A stretch of DNA of 64,000 bases from contig NZ_JAWLHG010000020.1 in the NCBI RefSeq assembly GCF_041690465.1, positions 33,014 to 97,013 on the forward strand, in the 5' to 3' direction. Below the pieces are notes generated by a model. The model saw nothing but the letters and a program-made list of their open reading frames with translations. It made no database searches and had not been told where the DNA came from. Numbering within the stretch: the first letter of the stretch is position 1; every line of letters begins with the position of its first letter. The position numbers and the translations under genes were made by a program. Below, in pieces: positions 36,649-45,268 of this stretch. The DNA is from Falsiroseomonas sp041690465. GTDB lineage: Bacteria > Pseudomonadota > Alphaproteobacteria > Acetobacterales > Acetobacteraceae.

Positions 36649-37836
36649 CTACGCCAGCAAATGCCCGAAACGCCTTGCCTTGGTGGCGAGGTACTCGTCG
36701 TTCACGCCATTGGCGGCGAACTGGTGCGCCTCGCGCCCCTCCACCTCGATGCCGCAGGCGGCGAGGCCGGCCAGCTTGTCCGGGTTGTTGGTCAGCAGCC
36801 GCACCCGGCCGATGCCGACCGCGCGCAGCATCTCGGCCGCCACCCAGAAATTGCGCTCGTCGGCGCCGTAGCCCAGCGCCCGGTTGGCATCCAGCGTGTC
36901 GAGCCCGCCATCCTGCAGCGTATAGGCGCGCAGCTTGTTGACCAGGCCGATGCCGCGCCCCTCCTGCGCGAGGTAGAGCAGCACGCCGCCGGCCGGGTCC
37001 TCGGCCATGCGCCTGATCGCGCCGCGCAGCTGCGGCCCGCAATCGCAGCGCAGCGAGCCGAGCAGGTCGCCGGTGAAGCATTCGGAATGGATGCGCGACA
37101 ACGGCACCTGGCCCTGCCCCTGGGCCATCTCCGGCTGGCCGACCAGGATTGCCAGGTGCTCGATGCCGCCATCGGCCGCGCGGAAGGCGACGATGCGGGC
37201 CTCCGGCGCATCCTCCAGCGGCACGCGCGCCTCGGCGACACGGGTCAGCGTGCCGGCGGCGACGGCCGGATAGGCGGCCACCTGCTCGGCGGTGACGGAG
37301 AGCAGGCCGAGGCGCGCACAGGCGGTCTCGGTGGCCGGGGTGACGACCAGCGCCGGCAGCAGGCGGGCGAGCTTGGCGAGCGCGATCGCCGCCGGGGCGA
37401 GCGGCGGGGCCTGCACGCGCTCCGGCTCCGCCGGCAGCAGCCGCTCGGCAGTGGGGTCGGCCAGGCTGCGCAGCGCGGCGGGGTCGAGCAGGGCGGGCGG
37501 CAGGCGCAGCGCCACCGCACCCGGCTCGGCCGCGTTGCCGCCCGGGACCGCCTGCGGGACCGGCCGCTGCAGCACCGCCGCGGCACGCACCGGCGCCAGC
37601 AGCAGCACCGCCGGCCCCCGCGCACCGGCGGCGAGTGCGGCAAGGCCGCGGGCGGAGACCGTCTCGGCGGCGGCGACCAGCAGCGCGCCGTCAGCGCCAC
37701 GCAGCAGCACCGGCGTGCCGCGGCGAAGTTCGGAGGCGGCACGATGCACCGCGCGCAACCCCAGCGCGGCATCATCCGGCGCCGAAGCGGATCCATCCTC
37801 GCGAATCTGTGACGGGAGTGGTCCCGTGGCGTTCAT
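36649..37836 (-). CDS. ribA: GTP cyclohydrolase II with long N-terminal extension
   Basis: The first step of riboflavin synthesis: GTP to 2,5-diamino-6-ribosylamino-pyrimidinone phosphate. The 395-residue protein has the GCH II domain at about 200-395. The zinc cysteines are in HSECFTGDLLGSLRCDCGPQ and the substrate loop is LAQEGRGIGLVNKLRAYTLQ. Residues 1-195 are Ala-rich and lack the DHBP synthase motifs of RibBA, so this is not an active bifunctional enzyme by sequence. The start at 37836 is supported by weak GGAAAG. No FMN riboswitch was recognised upstream. The stop codon lies inside a palindrome. Confidence 0.93.
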   Translation of the reverse strand: MNATGPLPSQIREDGSASAPDDAALGLRAVHRAASELRRGTPVLLRGADGALLVAAAETVSARGLAALAAGARGPAVLLLAPVRAAAVLQRPVPQAVPGGNAAEPGAVALRLPPALLDPAALRSLADPTAERLLPAEPERVQAPPLAPAAIALAKLARLLPALVVTPATETACARLGLLSVTAEQVAAYPAVAAGTLTRVAEARVPLEDAPEARIVAFRAADGGIEHLAILVGQPEMAQGQGQVPLSRIHSECFTGDLLGSLRCDCGPQLRGAIRRMAEDPAGGVLLYLAQEGRGIGLVNKLRAYTLQDGGLDTLDANRALGYGADERNFWVAAEMLRAVGIGRVRLLTNNPDKLAGLAACGIEVEGREAHQFAANGVNDEYLATKARRFGHLLA

Positions 37837-38112
37837 CTGGTGCTTTCCGGTTTGGCGCGGGCATTCACGGTGCGCAATGTGGCGTGGGAAAGGCGTTTGA
37901 GAGGGGGCGTGCGGGCAGAAAAACATTCCAGGCGTCAAGCGGCGGTGATCATGCCGAGGTTGCGACAAGGCTTGCCCCTGCCGTCAACCGTGGGGCACTG
38001 TGCGGTGCATGGAAAAGCGTTCCGTCGCATCCGCGAGAGGCGACACCACGCTTGCGTGAAACCGACGTGCCGCGGCGACGCTATCGCTGCGATGACAGGA
38101 GCGGGAGCAGAC

Positions 38113-38838
38113 ATGGCCGGCCCTCGACCCATTCTCGTGGTGGATGACGACGAAGCCCTGCGTGACACGCTCTGCGAGCAGTTGGCGCATGACGGCGAGT
38201 TCGCGCCGCAGGCCGCCGGCACCGCGGCGGAAGCGCAGGCCCGCCTCGCGGCGGAGGATGCCCGCTTCGATGCGGTGATCCTGGACATCGGATTGCCGGA
38301 CGGCGACGGGCGGGAACTCTGCACGCGTCTGCGTCGCAGCGGGCTGCGGATGCCGATCCTGATGCTGACCGGCGCCGATGCCGAGCAGGACATCGTGCGC
38401 GGCCTGGACAGCGGCGCGAACGACTACATCGCCAAGCCCTTCCGCGTCTCCGAGCTGACGGCGCGGCTGCGCGCGCAGCTCCGGGTCTTCGACAATTCCG
38501 AGGACGCGGTGTTCACCGTCGGGCCCTACACCTTCCGCCCCTCGGCGAAGCTGCTGCTGGATGCGGCGCGCAGCCGCAAGATCCGCCTGACGGAGAAGGA
38601 GGCGGCGATCCTCAAATACCTCTACCGCGCCGGCGGGCGCCCGGTGGGGCGGCAGATCCTGCTGAACGAGGTCTGGGGCTACAACAGCGCGGTGACCACC
38701 CACACGCTGGAGACGCACATCTACCGCCTCCGGCAGAAGATCGAGCCCGATCCCTCCCAGGCGCGGCTGCTGCTGACCGAAGGCGGTGGCTACCGCCTCG
38801 ATCCGCAGGCCGGGCGGAGCACGCAGCAGGCGGCGTGA
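38113..38838 (+). CDS. OmpR/PhoB-type response regulator
   Basis: A 241-residue two-component regulator. The receiver domain has the acidic pocket D11-D13 (LVVDDDEAL), phosphoacceptor D58 (VILDIGLPDGDG) and K108 (NDYIAKPF). The C-terminal winged helix runs from about 135 (LTEKEAAILKYLYRAGGRPV, HTLETHIYRLRQKIEPDP). ATG at 38113 has GGGAG upstream. No partner kinase is adjacent; the two kinases at 31.8-35.4 kb are candidates by distance only. It is divergent from ribA. Confidence 0.93.
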   Translation: MAGPRPILVVDDDEALRDTLCEQLAHDGEFAPQAAGTAAEAQARLAAEDARFDAVILDIGLPDGDGRELCTRLRRSGLRMPILMLTGADAEQDIVRGLDSGANDYIAKPFRVSELTARLRAQLRVFDNSEDAVFTVGPYTFRPSAKLLLDAARSRKIRLTEKEAAILKYLYRAGGRPVGRQILLNEVWGYNSAVTTHTLETHIYRLRQKIEPDPSQARLLLTEGGGYRLDPQAGRSTQQAA

Positions 38839-38902
38839 AGGCGCCCCGCCCGGCGCCTGCGGGTGCCGGGCGCAGCGTCCGCGAAGCGCCGCGGGGGTGC
38901 CG

Positions 38903-39307
38903 ATGAAGGTGGACGGAAGGTGCCACTGCGGGCGGATCGCCTATGAGGCGGAGATCGATCCGGGTGCCGTCATGGTCTGCCACTGCACGGATTGTCAGGC
39001 GCTCTCCGGCAGTGCCTTCCGCACCGTCGCGCTCACCAGGCCCGGCGGGTTCCGGCTGCTCTCGGGCGAGCTGAAAACCTATGTGAAGGTCGCCGAGAGC
39101 GGCGCGCGTCGCCACCAGGGCTTCTGCCCGGATTGCGGTTCGCCGATCTACTCGACCTCCGAGGGCGATGAGCCGAAGGTCTACAGCCTCCGCCTCGGCA
39201 CCTGCACCCAGCGGGCCGAGCTGGTGCCGGTCGCGCAGATCTGGAGCGGCTCCGCCCTGCCCTGGCTGGGCGAGCTTCCCGCCATCGCCCGCCGCCCGAA
39301 GGGGTGA
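38903..39307 (+). CDS. GFA-family zinc protein
   Basis: A 134-residue protein of the glutathione-dependent formaldehyde-activating enzyme (GFA/CENP-V) fold. The zinc ligands are in GRCHCGRIAYEAE, CHCTDCQALSGSAFRTV and GFCPDCGSPIYSTSEG. Family members bind S-hydroxymethylglutathione-like adducts or simply zinc; activity here is unproven. It follows the response regulator gene by 64 bases and may be independent. Confidence 0.9.
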   Translation: MKVDGRCHCGRIAYEAEIDPGAVMVCHCTDCQALSGSAFRTVALTRPGGFRLLSGELKTYVKVAESGARRHQGFCPDCGSPIYSTSEGDEPKVYSLRLGTCTQRAELVPVAQIWSGSALPWLGELPAIARRPKG

Positions 39308-39320
39308 TCGCGCGCCGCCG

Positions 39321-40382
39321 TCAGCGCGGCCAGAGCACGAAGCCGAAATCCTTGGCGTTGACCGAGGTGTTGAGGAACAGGTCGAAGCCGAAGCCATGTG
39401 CCGCCGCGCGGTCGGCCAGGCTGCGGAAGCCCTCCGGCGTGTAGTAGTGGGCATGCACCGAGTAGTTGCGTGCCACCAGGCTCTCCGGCGTGACGCGCGG
39501 CTCGGTCCAGCGGCACCAGCGCTCGTACTTCTCCGGCGTCAGCGTCCATGTGCCGGCAACGAATTCCGCTTCCCACTCGGCGGCGACGCTGGGGGGCTGA
39601 CGCAGGTCGAAGCAGCCGCCCGGATCGGGCACGACGCCGAGGATCGCGCCGCCGGGCGCCAGCCGCGCACGCCAGTTCCGCAGCACGCCGAGCGGGTTCA
39701 TCAGATGCTCGAAGACGTGGCTGGAGAAGATGAAATCGAGCGACCCCTCGGCGAAGCCGTCCAGCCGCTGCGCATCGCCGATGACGTAGAGGCCGAACAG
39801 CGCCGTGTCGGCGGCGGTCAGCTGGCGGCCCTTGGCGTAGTTGCGCGCCCATTCCTCGATCGGCAGCGCCTCCACATAGGTCACCTCGACGCCGGCGCCG
39901 GGGCGGACATGCGGGTTGAGGCCCGGGCCGACCTCCACCCCGCGCCCGCGGATCAACGGGCGCAGCGCCGCGCGGGGGTCGAACACCTCGCCGCTGCGCA
40001 GCACGAGCGGCACGCTGCCGGCATTCTCGAGCTCCAGGTCGAACTCTCCCGCCTGGCCGGCCCAGAGCGGCCAGGACAGGCTGACCGGGACCGGCCCGGG
40101 GGCCGCGCCCTCGTGCTGCCAGAGCAGCGCCTCGCGCCCCTCGGCGCGAATACGGATGCGGAAGGCCGCGTCCGCGGCCGCGCCAAGCAGGCTCCAGCCG
40201 AGGTCACGGGGGAAGACGCGCAGCGCGCGGAACTCCTCCGCCCGGCGCAGCCGCAGCACGGCGCCTGGCGCGAAGGCCCCGCCGAGATGCGACGGGGCAA
40301 GGTCGCGCCGTGACGGCTCCACCGCGCCCGGCGGAATCTCGACGCTCCGGTCGGGGCGCTGGAGCAGGTCGTAGAGGTTCAT
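39321..40382 (-). CDS. SAM-dependent methyltransferase domain protein
   Basis: A 353-residue protein. Residues about 1-140 are a beta-rich region without a recognised domain (AVEPSRRDLAPSHLGGAFAP). Residues about 145-350 look like a class I methyltransferase: EVGPGLNPHVRPGAGVEVTY for motif I, ALFGLYVIGDAQRLDG, then LDFIFSSHVFEHLMNPLGVL. It resembles methyltransferases of surface-glycan clusters, but no such cluster is here. Substrate unknown. Confidence 0.8.
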   Translation of the reverse strand: MNLYDLLQRPDRSVEIPPGAVEPSRRDLAPSHLGGAFAPGAVLRLRRAEEFRALRVFPRDLGWSLLGAAADAAFRIRIRAEGREALLWQHEGAAPGPVPVSLSWPLWAGQAGEFDLELENAGSVPLVLRSGEVFDPRAALRPLIRGRGVEVGPGLNPHVRPGAGVEVTYVEALPIEEWARNYAKGRQLTAADTALFGLYVIGDAQRLDGFAEGSLDFIFSSHVFEHLMNPLGVLRNWRARLAPGGAILGVVPDPGGCFDLRQPPSVAAEWEAEFVAGTWTLTPEKYERWCRWTEPRVTPESLVARNYSVHAHYYTPEGFRSLADRAAAHGFGFDLFLNTSVNAKDFGFVLWPR

Positions 40383-40417
40383 GCCCGTTCCATCTCCCCC
40401 GGCTGCCGGGGGGCAGG

Positions 40418-41017
40418 CTACTCCAGGCGGCAGGCTTCGTCGAAGGAGAGGCGCGGGCTGCGCGGGAACAGGCCCTCAGGGTCGCCATAGCCGAGATTGA
40501 CCAGGAAGTTGGACTTCCAGCCCGTGCCGGCGAAGAACAGCTCATCCACCTTGCCGTTGTCGAAACCGCTCATCGCGCCGACATCGAGGCCGACCGCGCG
40601 TGCGGCCATGATCAGGTAGGCGCCCTGCAGCGTGCCGTTGCGGAAGGCGGAGACCTCGGCGAAAGCCGGGTTGCCGGCGAACCAGGACCGCGCATCGGCA
40701 TGCGGGAAGAGGAAGGGCAGCTTCTCGTAGAACTCGACGTCATGGGCCACGATCACGGTGACCGGCGCGGTCATCGTCTTCTCGACGTTGCCGGGCGAGA
40801 GCGCCTGTTTCAGCTTCGCCTTGGCCTCCGCGGTGCGCACGAAGACGAAGCGCGCGGGCGAGGAATTGGCCGAGGTCGGGGCGTATTTCAGGAGGCTGTA
40901 GACCTCCTCGAGCAGGGAATCCGGCACCGGCCGGTCCTGCCAGCGGTTCTGGGTGCGCGCCTCGCGGAACAACTGGTCGAGCGCGCGGTCGTCGAGGATG
41001 GTCGGATCGGACAGCAT
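40418..41017 (-). CDS. RutE/HadB-like nitroreductase, malonic semialdehyde reductase
   Basis: A 199-residue FMN-dependent oxidoreductase. The block LKYAPTSANSSPARFVFVRT, then GTLQGAYLIMAARAVGLDVG-AMSGFDN, is characteristic of the RutE branch, which reduces 3-oxopropionate in pyrimidine catabolism. No other rut genes are nearby, so a general role in aldehyde or quinone reduction is possible. The start at 41017 (MLSDPTILDD) is preferred over an upstream in-frame start for its CGGAG site. Confidence 0.88.
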   Translation of the reverse strand: MLSDPTILDDRALDQLFREARTQNRWQDRPVPDSLLEEVYSLLKYAPTSANSSPARFVFVRTAEAKAKLKQALSPGNVEKTMTAPVTVIVAHDVEFYEKLPFLFPHADARSWFAGNPAFAEVSAFRNGTLQGAYLIMAARAVGLDVGAMSGFDNGKVDELFFAGTGWKSNFLVNLGYGDPEGLFPRSPRLSFDEACRLE

Positions 41018-41139
41018 GGCGGGGTCTCCGGTCGGTTCGGTTGCCGCCAAGTTGGGGGCGGGCCGGCCATGTGCCAGGAGCCCCGCCCCGATGGTCGTCA
41101 TTCCCGCGGTGAATGGCGGGGCGGCGGATCAGCCGCCCT

Positions 41140-41718
41140 TCAGGCCTCGACCTGCTCCACCCGGACCACTTCCGGCACGTAATGGCGCAGCATCGTCTCG
41201 ACGCCGTGCTTCAGCGTGGCGCGGGAGGAGGGGCAGCCGCTGCAGGCTCCCTGCATGCGCAGCCGCACCACGCCCTCCCGGAAGCCGCGGAAGACGATGT
41301 CGCCGCCATCGCCGGCCACCGCCGGGCGCACGCGAGTATCGAGCAGTTCCTTGATCTGGGTGACGATCTCGCCGTCCTCGGGGGCGAAATCCTCCTCCTC
41401 GGCGGCTTCGTCGGCGCCTTCCATCACCGGCAGGCCGGCGAGGTAGTGTTCCATGATGGCGCCGAGCACGCGCGGCTTCAGGCGCTGCCAATCGGCGTCC
41501 TCGGTCTTCGTCACGGTGACGAAGTCGTTGCCGAGGAAGACGCGGGCCACCTCGCCGACGCCGAAGATGCGCGCGGCGAGCGGGCTGCGGCCTTCGGCTT
41601 CGGGGGCGGCGGTGAAATCGGCAGTGCCGCGGCCGCCCATCACGTCCCGGCCCGGCAGGAACTTCAGGGTGGCGGGGTTGGGCGTGCCTTCCGTCTCGAT
41701 GAACATCTTCTTCTGCAT
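41140..41718 (-). CDS. Nfu-type iron-sulfur cluster scaffold
   Basis: A 192-residue Fe-S carrier. The N-terminal Nfu_N domain (MFIETEGTPNPATLKFLPGR) precedes a NifU C-terminal domain with the cluster-binding CxxC in MQGACSGCPSSRATLKHGVE. It transfers [4Fe-4S] clusters to target proteins; the radical-SAM protein and SdhB in this window are typical Fe-S clients. Hairpin-string element 4 lies upstream, so it probably has its own promoter. Confidence 0.93.
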   Translation of the reverse strand: MQKKMFIETEGTPNPATLKFLPGRDVMGGRGTADFTAAPEAEGRSPLAARIFGVGEVARVFLGNDFVTVTKTEDADWQRLKPRVLGAIMEHYLAGLPVMEGADEAAEEEDFAPEDGEIVTQIKELLDTRVRPAVAGDGGDIVFRGFREGVVRLRMQGACSGCPSSRATLKHGVETMLRHYVPEVVRVEQVEA

Positions 41719-41774
41719 CCGCGATGCTGGCGTGGCGATACCCGACCTATGTGGTCCTTTTTGCGCCCTGCCGC

Positions 41775-41906
41775 AATGTCAGCGAAAGATCAGTTCCTCG
41801 GGCCGCAAAGCGGCCCCGCGCGCAGGCCGGCCGCATGGCCCGACGCGTCAGCGCGTCGGCGCGCAAGCCAAGGCTGCGGAGCGGCCGCCCGGCGTCTGAG
41901 GGCAAA
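41775..41906 (-). repeat. Hairpin-string 3' element, copy 4
   Basis: Starting 5 bases after the universal-stress-protein stop on the minus strand: CTTTTGCCCTCAGACGCC... The 20-base block 41884-41903 is the exact complement of 1504-1523. AAGCCAAGG (41865-41873) matches the second shared block. Hairpins: GGGCCGC-TTT-GCGGCCC and CCGACGCG-CTGA-CGCGTCGG. No gene in this gap. Confidence 0.6.
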
Positions 41907-41910
41907 AGAT

Positions 41911-42402
41911 CTACGTCACCCGCTCCAGCGCCTCTTCGCTCAGGTCGCCGGGCACGATGGTCATCGGGACGGCGAGCTTCGCCGCGTAGCGGCCGGCCAG
42001 CGCCGAGATCAGCGGACCCGGCCCGCCGCTGCCCGTCGCCGCGGCCAGCACCAGGATGGAGATGCGCGGATCCTCCTCCAGCAGCGCCAGCAACTCGTCG
42101 CGCGGGTCGCCCTCGCGGATCAGCAGGATGGGGATGCCGCCGGTCAGCTCGTTCACCTCGGCAGCCAGGCCGGAGAGCAGCTTCTCGGCGTCCTGCCGGC
42201 GCTCCTCCGCCAGCATCGCGCCCACGCCGGCCCATTCCACCTGGCCTGCCGGCTCGATCACGCGGAGCAGCGCCACGCGGCCGCCGCTCTTGCGCGCGCG
42301 CAGGCAGGCATAGCGCAGCGCCGTGCGCCGCTCCGGGCTGTCGTCCACCACCACCAGGAAGACCCGGTCGCGCCGGTCCTGCGCTGCCTGCGCCTCGCTC
42401 AT
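41911..42402 (-). CDS. Universal stress protein
   Basis: A 163-residue UspA-fold protein. It begins with the strand VFLVVVDDSPERRTALRYAC and ends with the nucleotide-loop pattern LVLAAATGSGGPGPLISALA, then KLAVPMTIVPGDLSEEAL; the G-x2-G-x9-G(S/T) ATP motif is only partly kept. Its ATG overlaps the stop codon of the TIGR02186 gene (GTG at 42405 is an alternative), so translation is coupled. It probably forms an operon with the TauE/SafE and TIGR02186 genes. Hairpin-string element 4 follows. Confidence 0.85.
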   Translation of the reverse strand: MSEAQAAQDRRDRVFLVVVDDSPERRTALRYACLRARKSGGRVALLRVIEPAGQVEWAGVGAMLAEERRQDAEKLLSGLAAEVNELTGGIPILLIREGDPRDELLALLEEDPRISILVLAAATGSGGPGPLISALAGRYAAKLAVPMTIVPGDLSEEALERVT

Positions 42403-43229
42403 CACCCCCTCCGGAACAGCACGCTGCCCAGCCAGCCGGCGAAGGCCGCCAGCAGGATGCTGGCAACGGCATACAGCACCGGCAGATCCTCCGCGACATC
42501 GGCGATCCGCGCCGCCGAGCCCACACGTTCGATCTCCAGCGACAATTCCTGCCGCGCCACCACGCGGCGCTGGCGCACCAGCAGCACCTGCACGCGGTAT
42601 TCGCCGGTGCGCACGGTGGAGGGCACCGGCAGCCGCGCATGGAACAGCCGCCCGCCCGAGACCTGCACCGGCCGCACCTGGTCCACCCAGAGGCCGCTGC
42701 TCTGCTTCAACTCGCGCAGCGCCGCGCGGAAACTCGGCTCTCGGCCGCCGAGCTGGGGCAGCTGCAGCAGGTCGAGGCCGAGGCGGAGCTCCTCGCGATC
42801 GGCCTCGCCCAGCATCTCCGCCACCGGGCGCGTCGCCGCGAGCACCCAGAAGGAGGGGATGCGGTTGAACCGGGCCGAGGGCCCGTTGATCCAGAAGCCC
42901 AGCACCTGGATCTTGCGGCGGACCACGAGCGAGGTGGCGGGACCGGTGGCGAGCACGATGATCTCGTCGCCGGCCTGGCCGATCAGCCGCTCGGTCGCGC
43001 CGAAGACCAGGATCTCGCCGCCGGCGAAGGCGGTGGTCACCTCGATGCGGTTGGTCGAGAGCTCGGCTGCCAGCGCGGGCGGCGCCGCCGGCGGAGCGAC
43101 CGGCGGCGGCACGGGCTGCGCGAAGGCGCGCCAGGGCAGCAGCAGCACCAGCACCAGCGCCAGCAGCAGCGGCCGCCCGCCCGTCCCGCGGCGTCGCCTC
43201 GGCGCGATGCGGGGCAGGGTGCCTTGCAT
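42402..43229 (-). CDS. TIGR02186 family membrane-anchored protein
   Basis: A 275-residue protein with an N-terminal signal (LLLALVLVLLLPWRAFAQP), a large periplasmic beta-rich part (LSTNRIEVTTAFAGGEILVF, ATRPVAEMLGEADREELRLG), and one C-terminal membrane segment (VLYAVASILLAAFAGWLG). This matches the alphaproteobacterial TIGR02186 family, which is almost always next to a TauE/SafE permease, as here. It is probably an accessory subunit of that transporter. Start and stop codons overlap those of its neighbours. Confidence 0.85.
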   Translation of the reverse strand: MQGTLPRIAPRRRRGTGGRPLLLALVLVLLLPWRAFAQPVPPPVAPPAAPPALAAELSTNRIEVTTAFAGGEILVFGATERLIGQAGDEIIVLATGPATSLVVRRKIQVLGFWINGPSARFNRIPSFWVLAATRPVAEMLGEADREELRLGLDLLQLPQLGGREPSFRAALRELKQSSGLWVDQVRPVQVSGGRLFHARLPVPSTVRTGEYRVQVLLVRQRRVVARQELSLEIERVGSAARIADVAEDLPVLYAVASILLAAFAGWLGSVLFRRG

Positions 43230-44137
43230 CACACCGCCGGGCCGATGACGAAAAGCTGCTCGGGCACCCGCAGCATGTCCCACAGCAGCGCGGCGGCCAC
43301 CGCCAGCACCAGCGCGCCGAGCAGCGCGCGCGTCTCCTCGCCGCGCAGCTTGGTCCCCATCGCCGCGCCGAACTGCGCGCCGATCACCCCGCCGGCAAGC
43401 AGCAGCATGGTCAGCACGATGTCCACGCTGCCCACCTGCACCGCCTGCAGGAAGGTCACGTTGGCGGTGACGAAGACCACCTGGAACAGCGAGGTGCCGA
43501 TCACCACCGAGGTCGGCATGCCGAGCAGGTAGATCATCGCCGGCACCAGCATGAAGCCGCCGCCCACGCCCATCACCGCGGAAAGCACGCCGATCGCGAA
43601 GCCGATCAGCAGCGGCGGGATGACCGAGATGTAGAGCCGCGACTTGCGGAACCGCATCTTCAGCGGCAGCCCATGGATCCACAGATGCTCATGCAGCCGC
43701 GCGGGCCGCGCCTTGCGCCGCCGCAGGATGGCGCCGACGCTCTCGCGCACCATCAGGGCGCCGACGGTGCCGAGCACGACGATGTAGAAGACGGCGACCG
43801 CCAGATCCACCTGGCCCGCCCGTCGCAGCCAGGCGAACAACTGCACCCCGGCGGCCGAGCCGGCGAAGCCGCCGACCAGCAGCACCGCGCCCATCCGCAC
43901 GTCCACATTGCCCCGCCGCCACTGCGCCATCAGCCCGGAGACCGAGGCGCCGAGCGTCTGGTTGGCGCCGGAGCCGACCGCCACGGCGGAGGGAATGCCG
44001 ATCAGGATCAGCACCGGCGTCAGCAGGAAGCCGCCACCGACGCCGAACAACCCCGACAGCCAACCCACGCCGAAGCCGATGCCCAGCAGCAGCAGGGCAT
44101 CCACCGACATCTCGGCGATCGGCAGATAGACCTGCAT
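43229..44137 (-). CDS. TauE/SafE family sulfite/organosulfonate exporter
   Basis: A 302-residue, about 8-helix permease. It carries the two TauE/SafE repeats: GWLSGLFGVGGGFLLTPVLI in the first half and GVLSAVMGVGGGFMLVPAMI in the second, with a cytoplasmic basic loop (RRRKARPARLHEHLWIHGLP) between. The family exports sulfite, sulfoacetate or related anions. ATG at 44137; the stop codon overlaps the start of the TIGR02186 gene (TGATG). It is first in a three-gene coupled operon with a universal stress gene. Confidence 0.92.
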   Translation of the reverse strand: MQVYLPIAEMSVDALLLLGIGFGVGWLSGLFGVGGGFLLTPVLILIGIPSAVAVGSGANQTLGASVSGLMAQWRRGNVDVRMGAVLLVGGFAGSAAGVQLFAWLRRAGQVDLAVAVFYIVVLGTVGALMVRESVGAILRRRKARPARLHEHLWIHGLPLKMRFRKSRLYISVIPPLLIGFAIGVLSAVMGVGGGFMLVPAMIYLLGMPTSVVIGTSLFQVVFVTANVTFLQAVQVGSVDIVLTMLLLAGGVIGAQFGAAMGTKLRGEETRALLGALVLAVAAALLWDMLRVPEQLFVIGPAV

Positions 44138-44304
44138 CGCGTGAGGGTTCTTCCACGGCGCGGTGGCGCGAATACGGCGGGATGCACCCTGGAAGCGCGT
44201 GCCGCAAGCACCGGGCGGCGGATTCCCGCGCGAAAGGTTTACGACAGGCAAGAACCTGTGGCGCGGGCGCGCGTTCGGCGGGAAGGATTTTGCTGGACAC
44301 CGAC

Positions 44305-45216
44305 ATGCCGACGCGCACCGCCATCGCCGAAGATGCAAGGATCGGCGCGGTCGTGCCGGAAGGTGAACCCGCCCTGCCTCCCCGCATTTCCTGGGGGGCG
44401 GTGCTGTCGGGCGCGGTGGTGGCGGTGACCGTGGGCGCGATGCTGAACGTGCTCGGGCTGGCGATCGGTGCCACCTCGATGGAGCCGGCGCAGCCCGGCG
44501 CCTCGCCCACGGCCAGCCTGCTCGGCATGCTGGGCGGCATCTGGCTGCTGGTGGCGAACCTGATCGGCCTGGCGATGGGCGGCTGGGTGGCCGCCCGGCT
44601 CTCCGGCACCTCGGACGGGACGGATGGCGGGCTGCATGGACTTTCGGTCTGGGCGGTGGCCTTCCTGCTCTCCGCCGTGCTGCTCGGCAACGCCGTCGCC
44701 GGCACCGCGAACGCCGCCTTCCAGGGCGCGGCCTCGGCATTCGGCGGCGCGGCGCAGTCCATGACCCGCGGCGCGGGTGAGGCGATCGGCGCCGCCGCCG
44801 GCGCGGTTGACCCCGAAGCCCTGCTCGACCGGCTGCAGCGCAGCCTGCGCAGCGGCGGCGACCCGGCCGCGCTCAGCCCGGAGCAGCGCCAGGCGGAGAT
44901 GGCGCGGATCCTCGGCCTCAGGGTGCGCCAGGGCGGCTTCGAGGCGGGGCAGCGCCAGCGCCTGGCCGAGCTGGCCGCCATTGAATACGGCATCACGCCC
45001 GAGGAGGCCGAGCAGCGCATCACGCGGCTGGAGGCGGAAGCGCGCGACCTGGCGCAGCAGGCCGCAAGCGAGGCGCGCCAGGCGGCGGCGGCGGCCTCCG
45101 AGGTCGCGGCGATCGGCGCCTATTGGATCTTCGCCGCGATGATGCTGGGCGCGGTGGCGGCGGTGCTCGGCGGCCGGCTCGGCACGCGGCGGACGGTGGC
45201 GATACGCGACGTCTGA
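44305..45216 (+). CDS. Four-helix membrane protein with coiled coil (PhnA-like annotation)
   Basis: A 303-residue membrane protein. It has PPRISWGAVLSGAVVAVTVG, then two more hydrophobic segments (GIWLLVANLIGLAMGGWVAA, WAVAFLLSAVLLGNAVAG). A soluble helical region rich in Arg/Glu/Ala (about 165-265, EEAEQRITRLEAEARDLAQQ) and a final membrane segment follow. Similar alphaproteobacterial proteins are often labelled PhnA-like without evidence. A TTG start at 44290, with GGAAGG just upstream, is an alternative. Function unknown. Confidence 0.7.
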   Translation: MPTRTAIAEDARIGAVVPEGEPALPPRISWGAVLSGAVVAVTVGAMLNVLGLAIGATSMEPAQPGASPTASLLGMLGGIWLLVANLIGLAMGGWVAARLSGTSDGTDGGLHGLSVWAVAFLLSAVLLGNAVAGTANAAFQGAASAFGGAAQSMTRGAGEAIGAAAGAVDPEALLDRLQRSLRSGGDPAALSPEQRQAEMARILGLRVRQGGFEAGQRQRLAELAAIEYGITPEEAEQRITRLEAEARDLAQQAASEARQAAAAASEVAAIGAYWIFAAMMLGAVAAVLGGRLGTRRTVAIRDV

Positions 45217-45268
45217 TGCCCGGCGGCCGCGGTTGCCGGCGGCGCGCCGGCGCCGTAGGAGGCCAGCC

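Noticed and set aside
37837..38112. FMN riboswitch upstream of ribA
   Set aside because: None of the conserved FMN-aptamer blocks could be found in either orientation.
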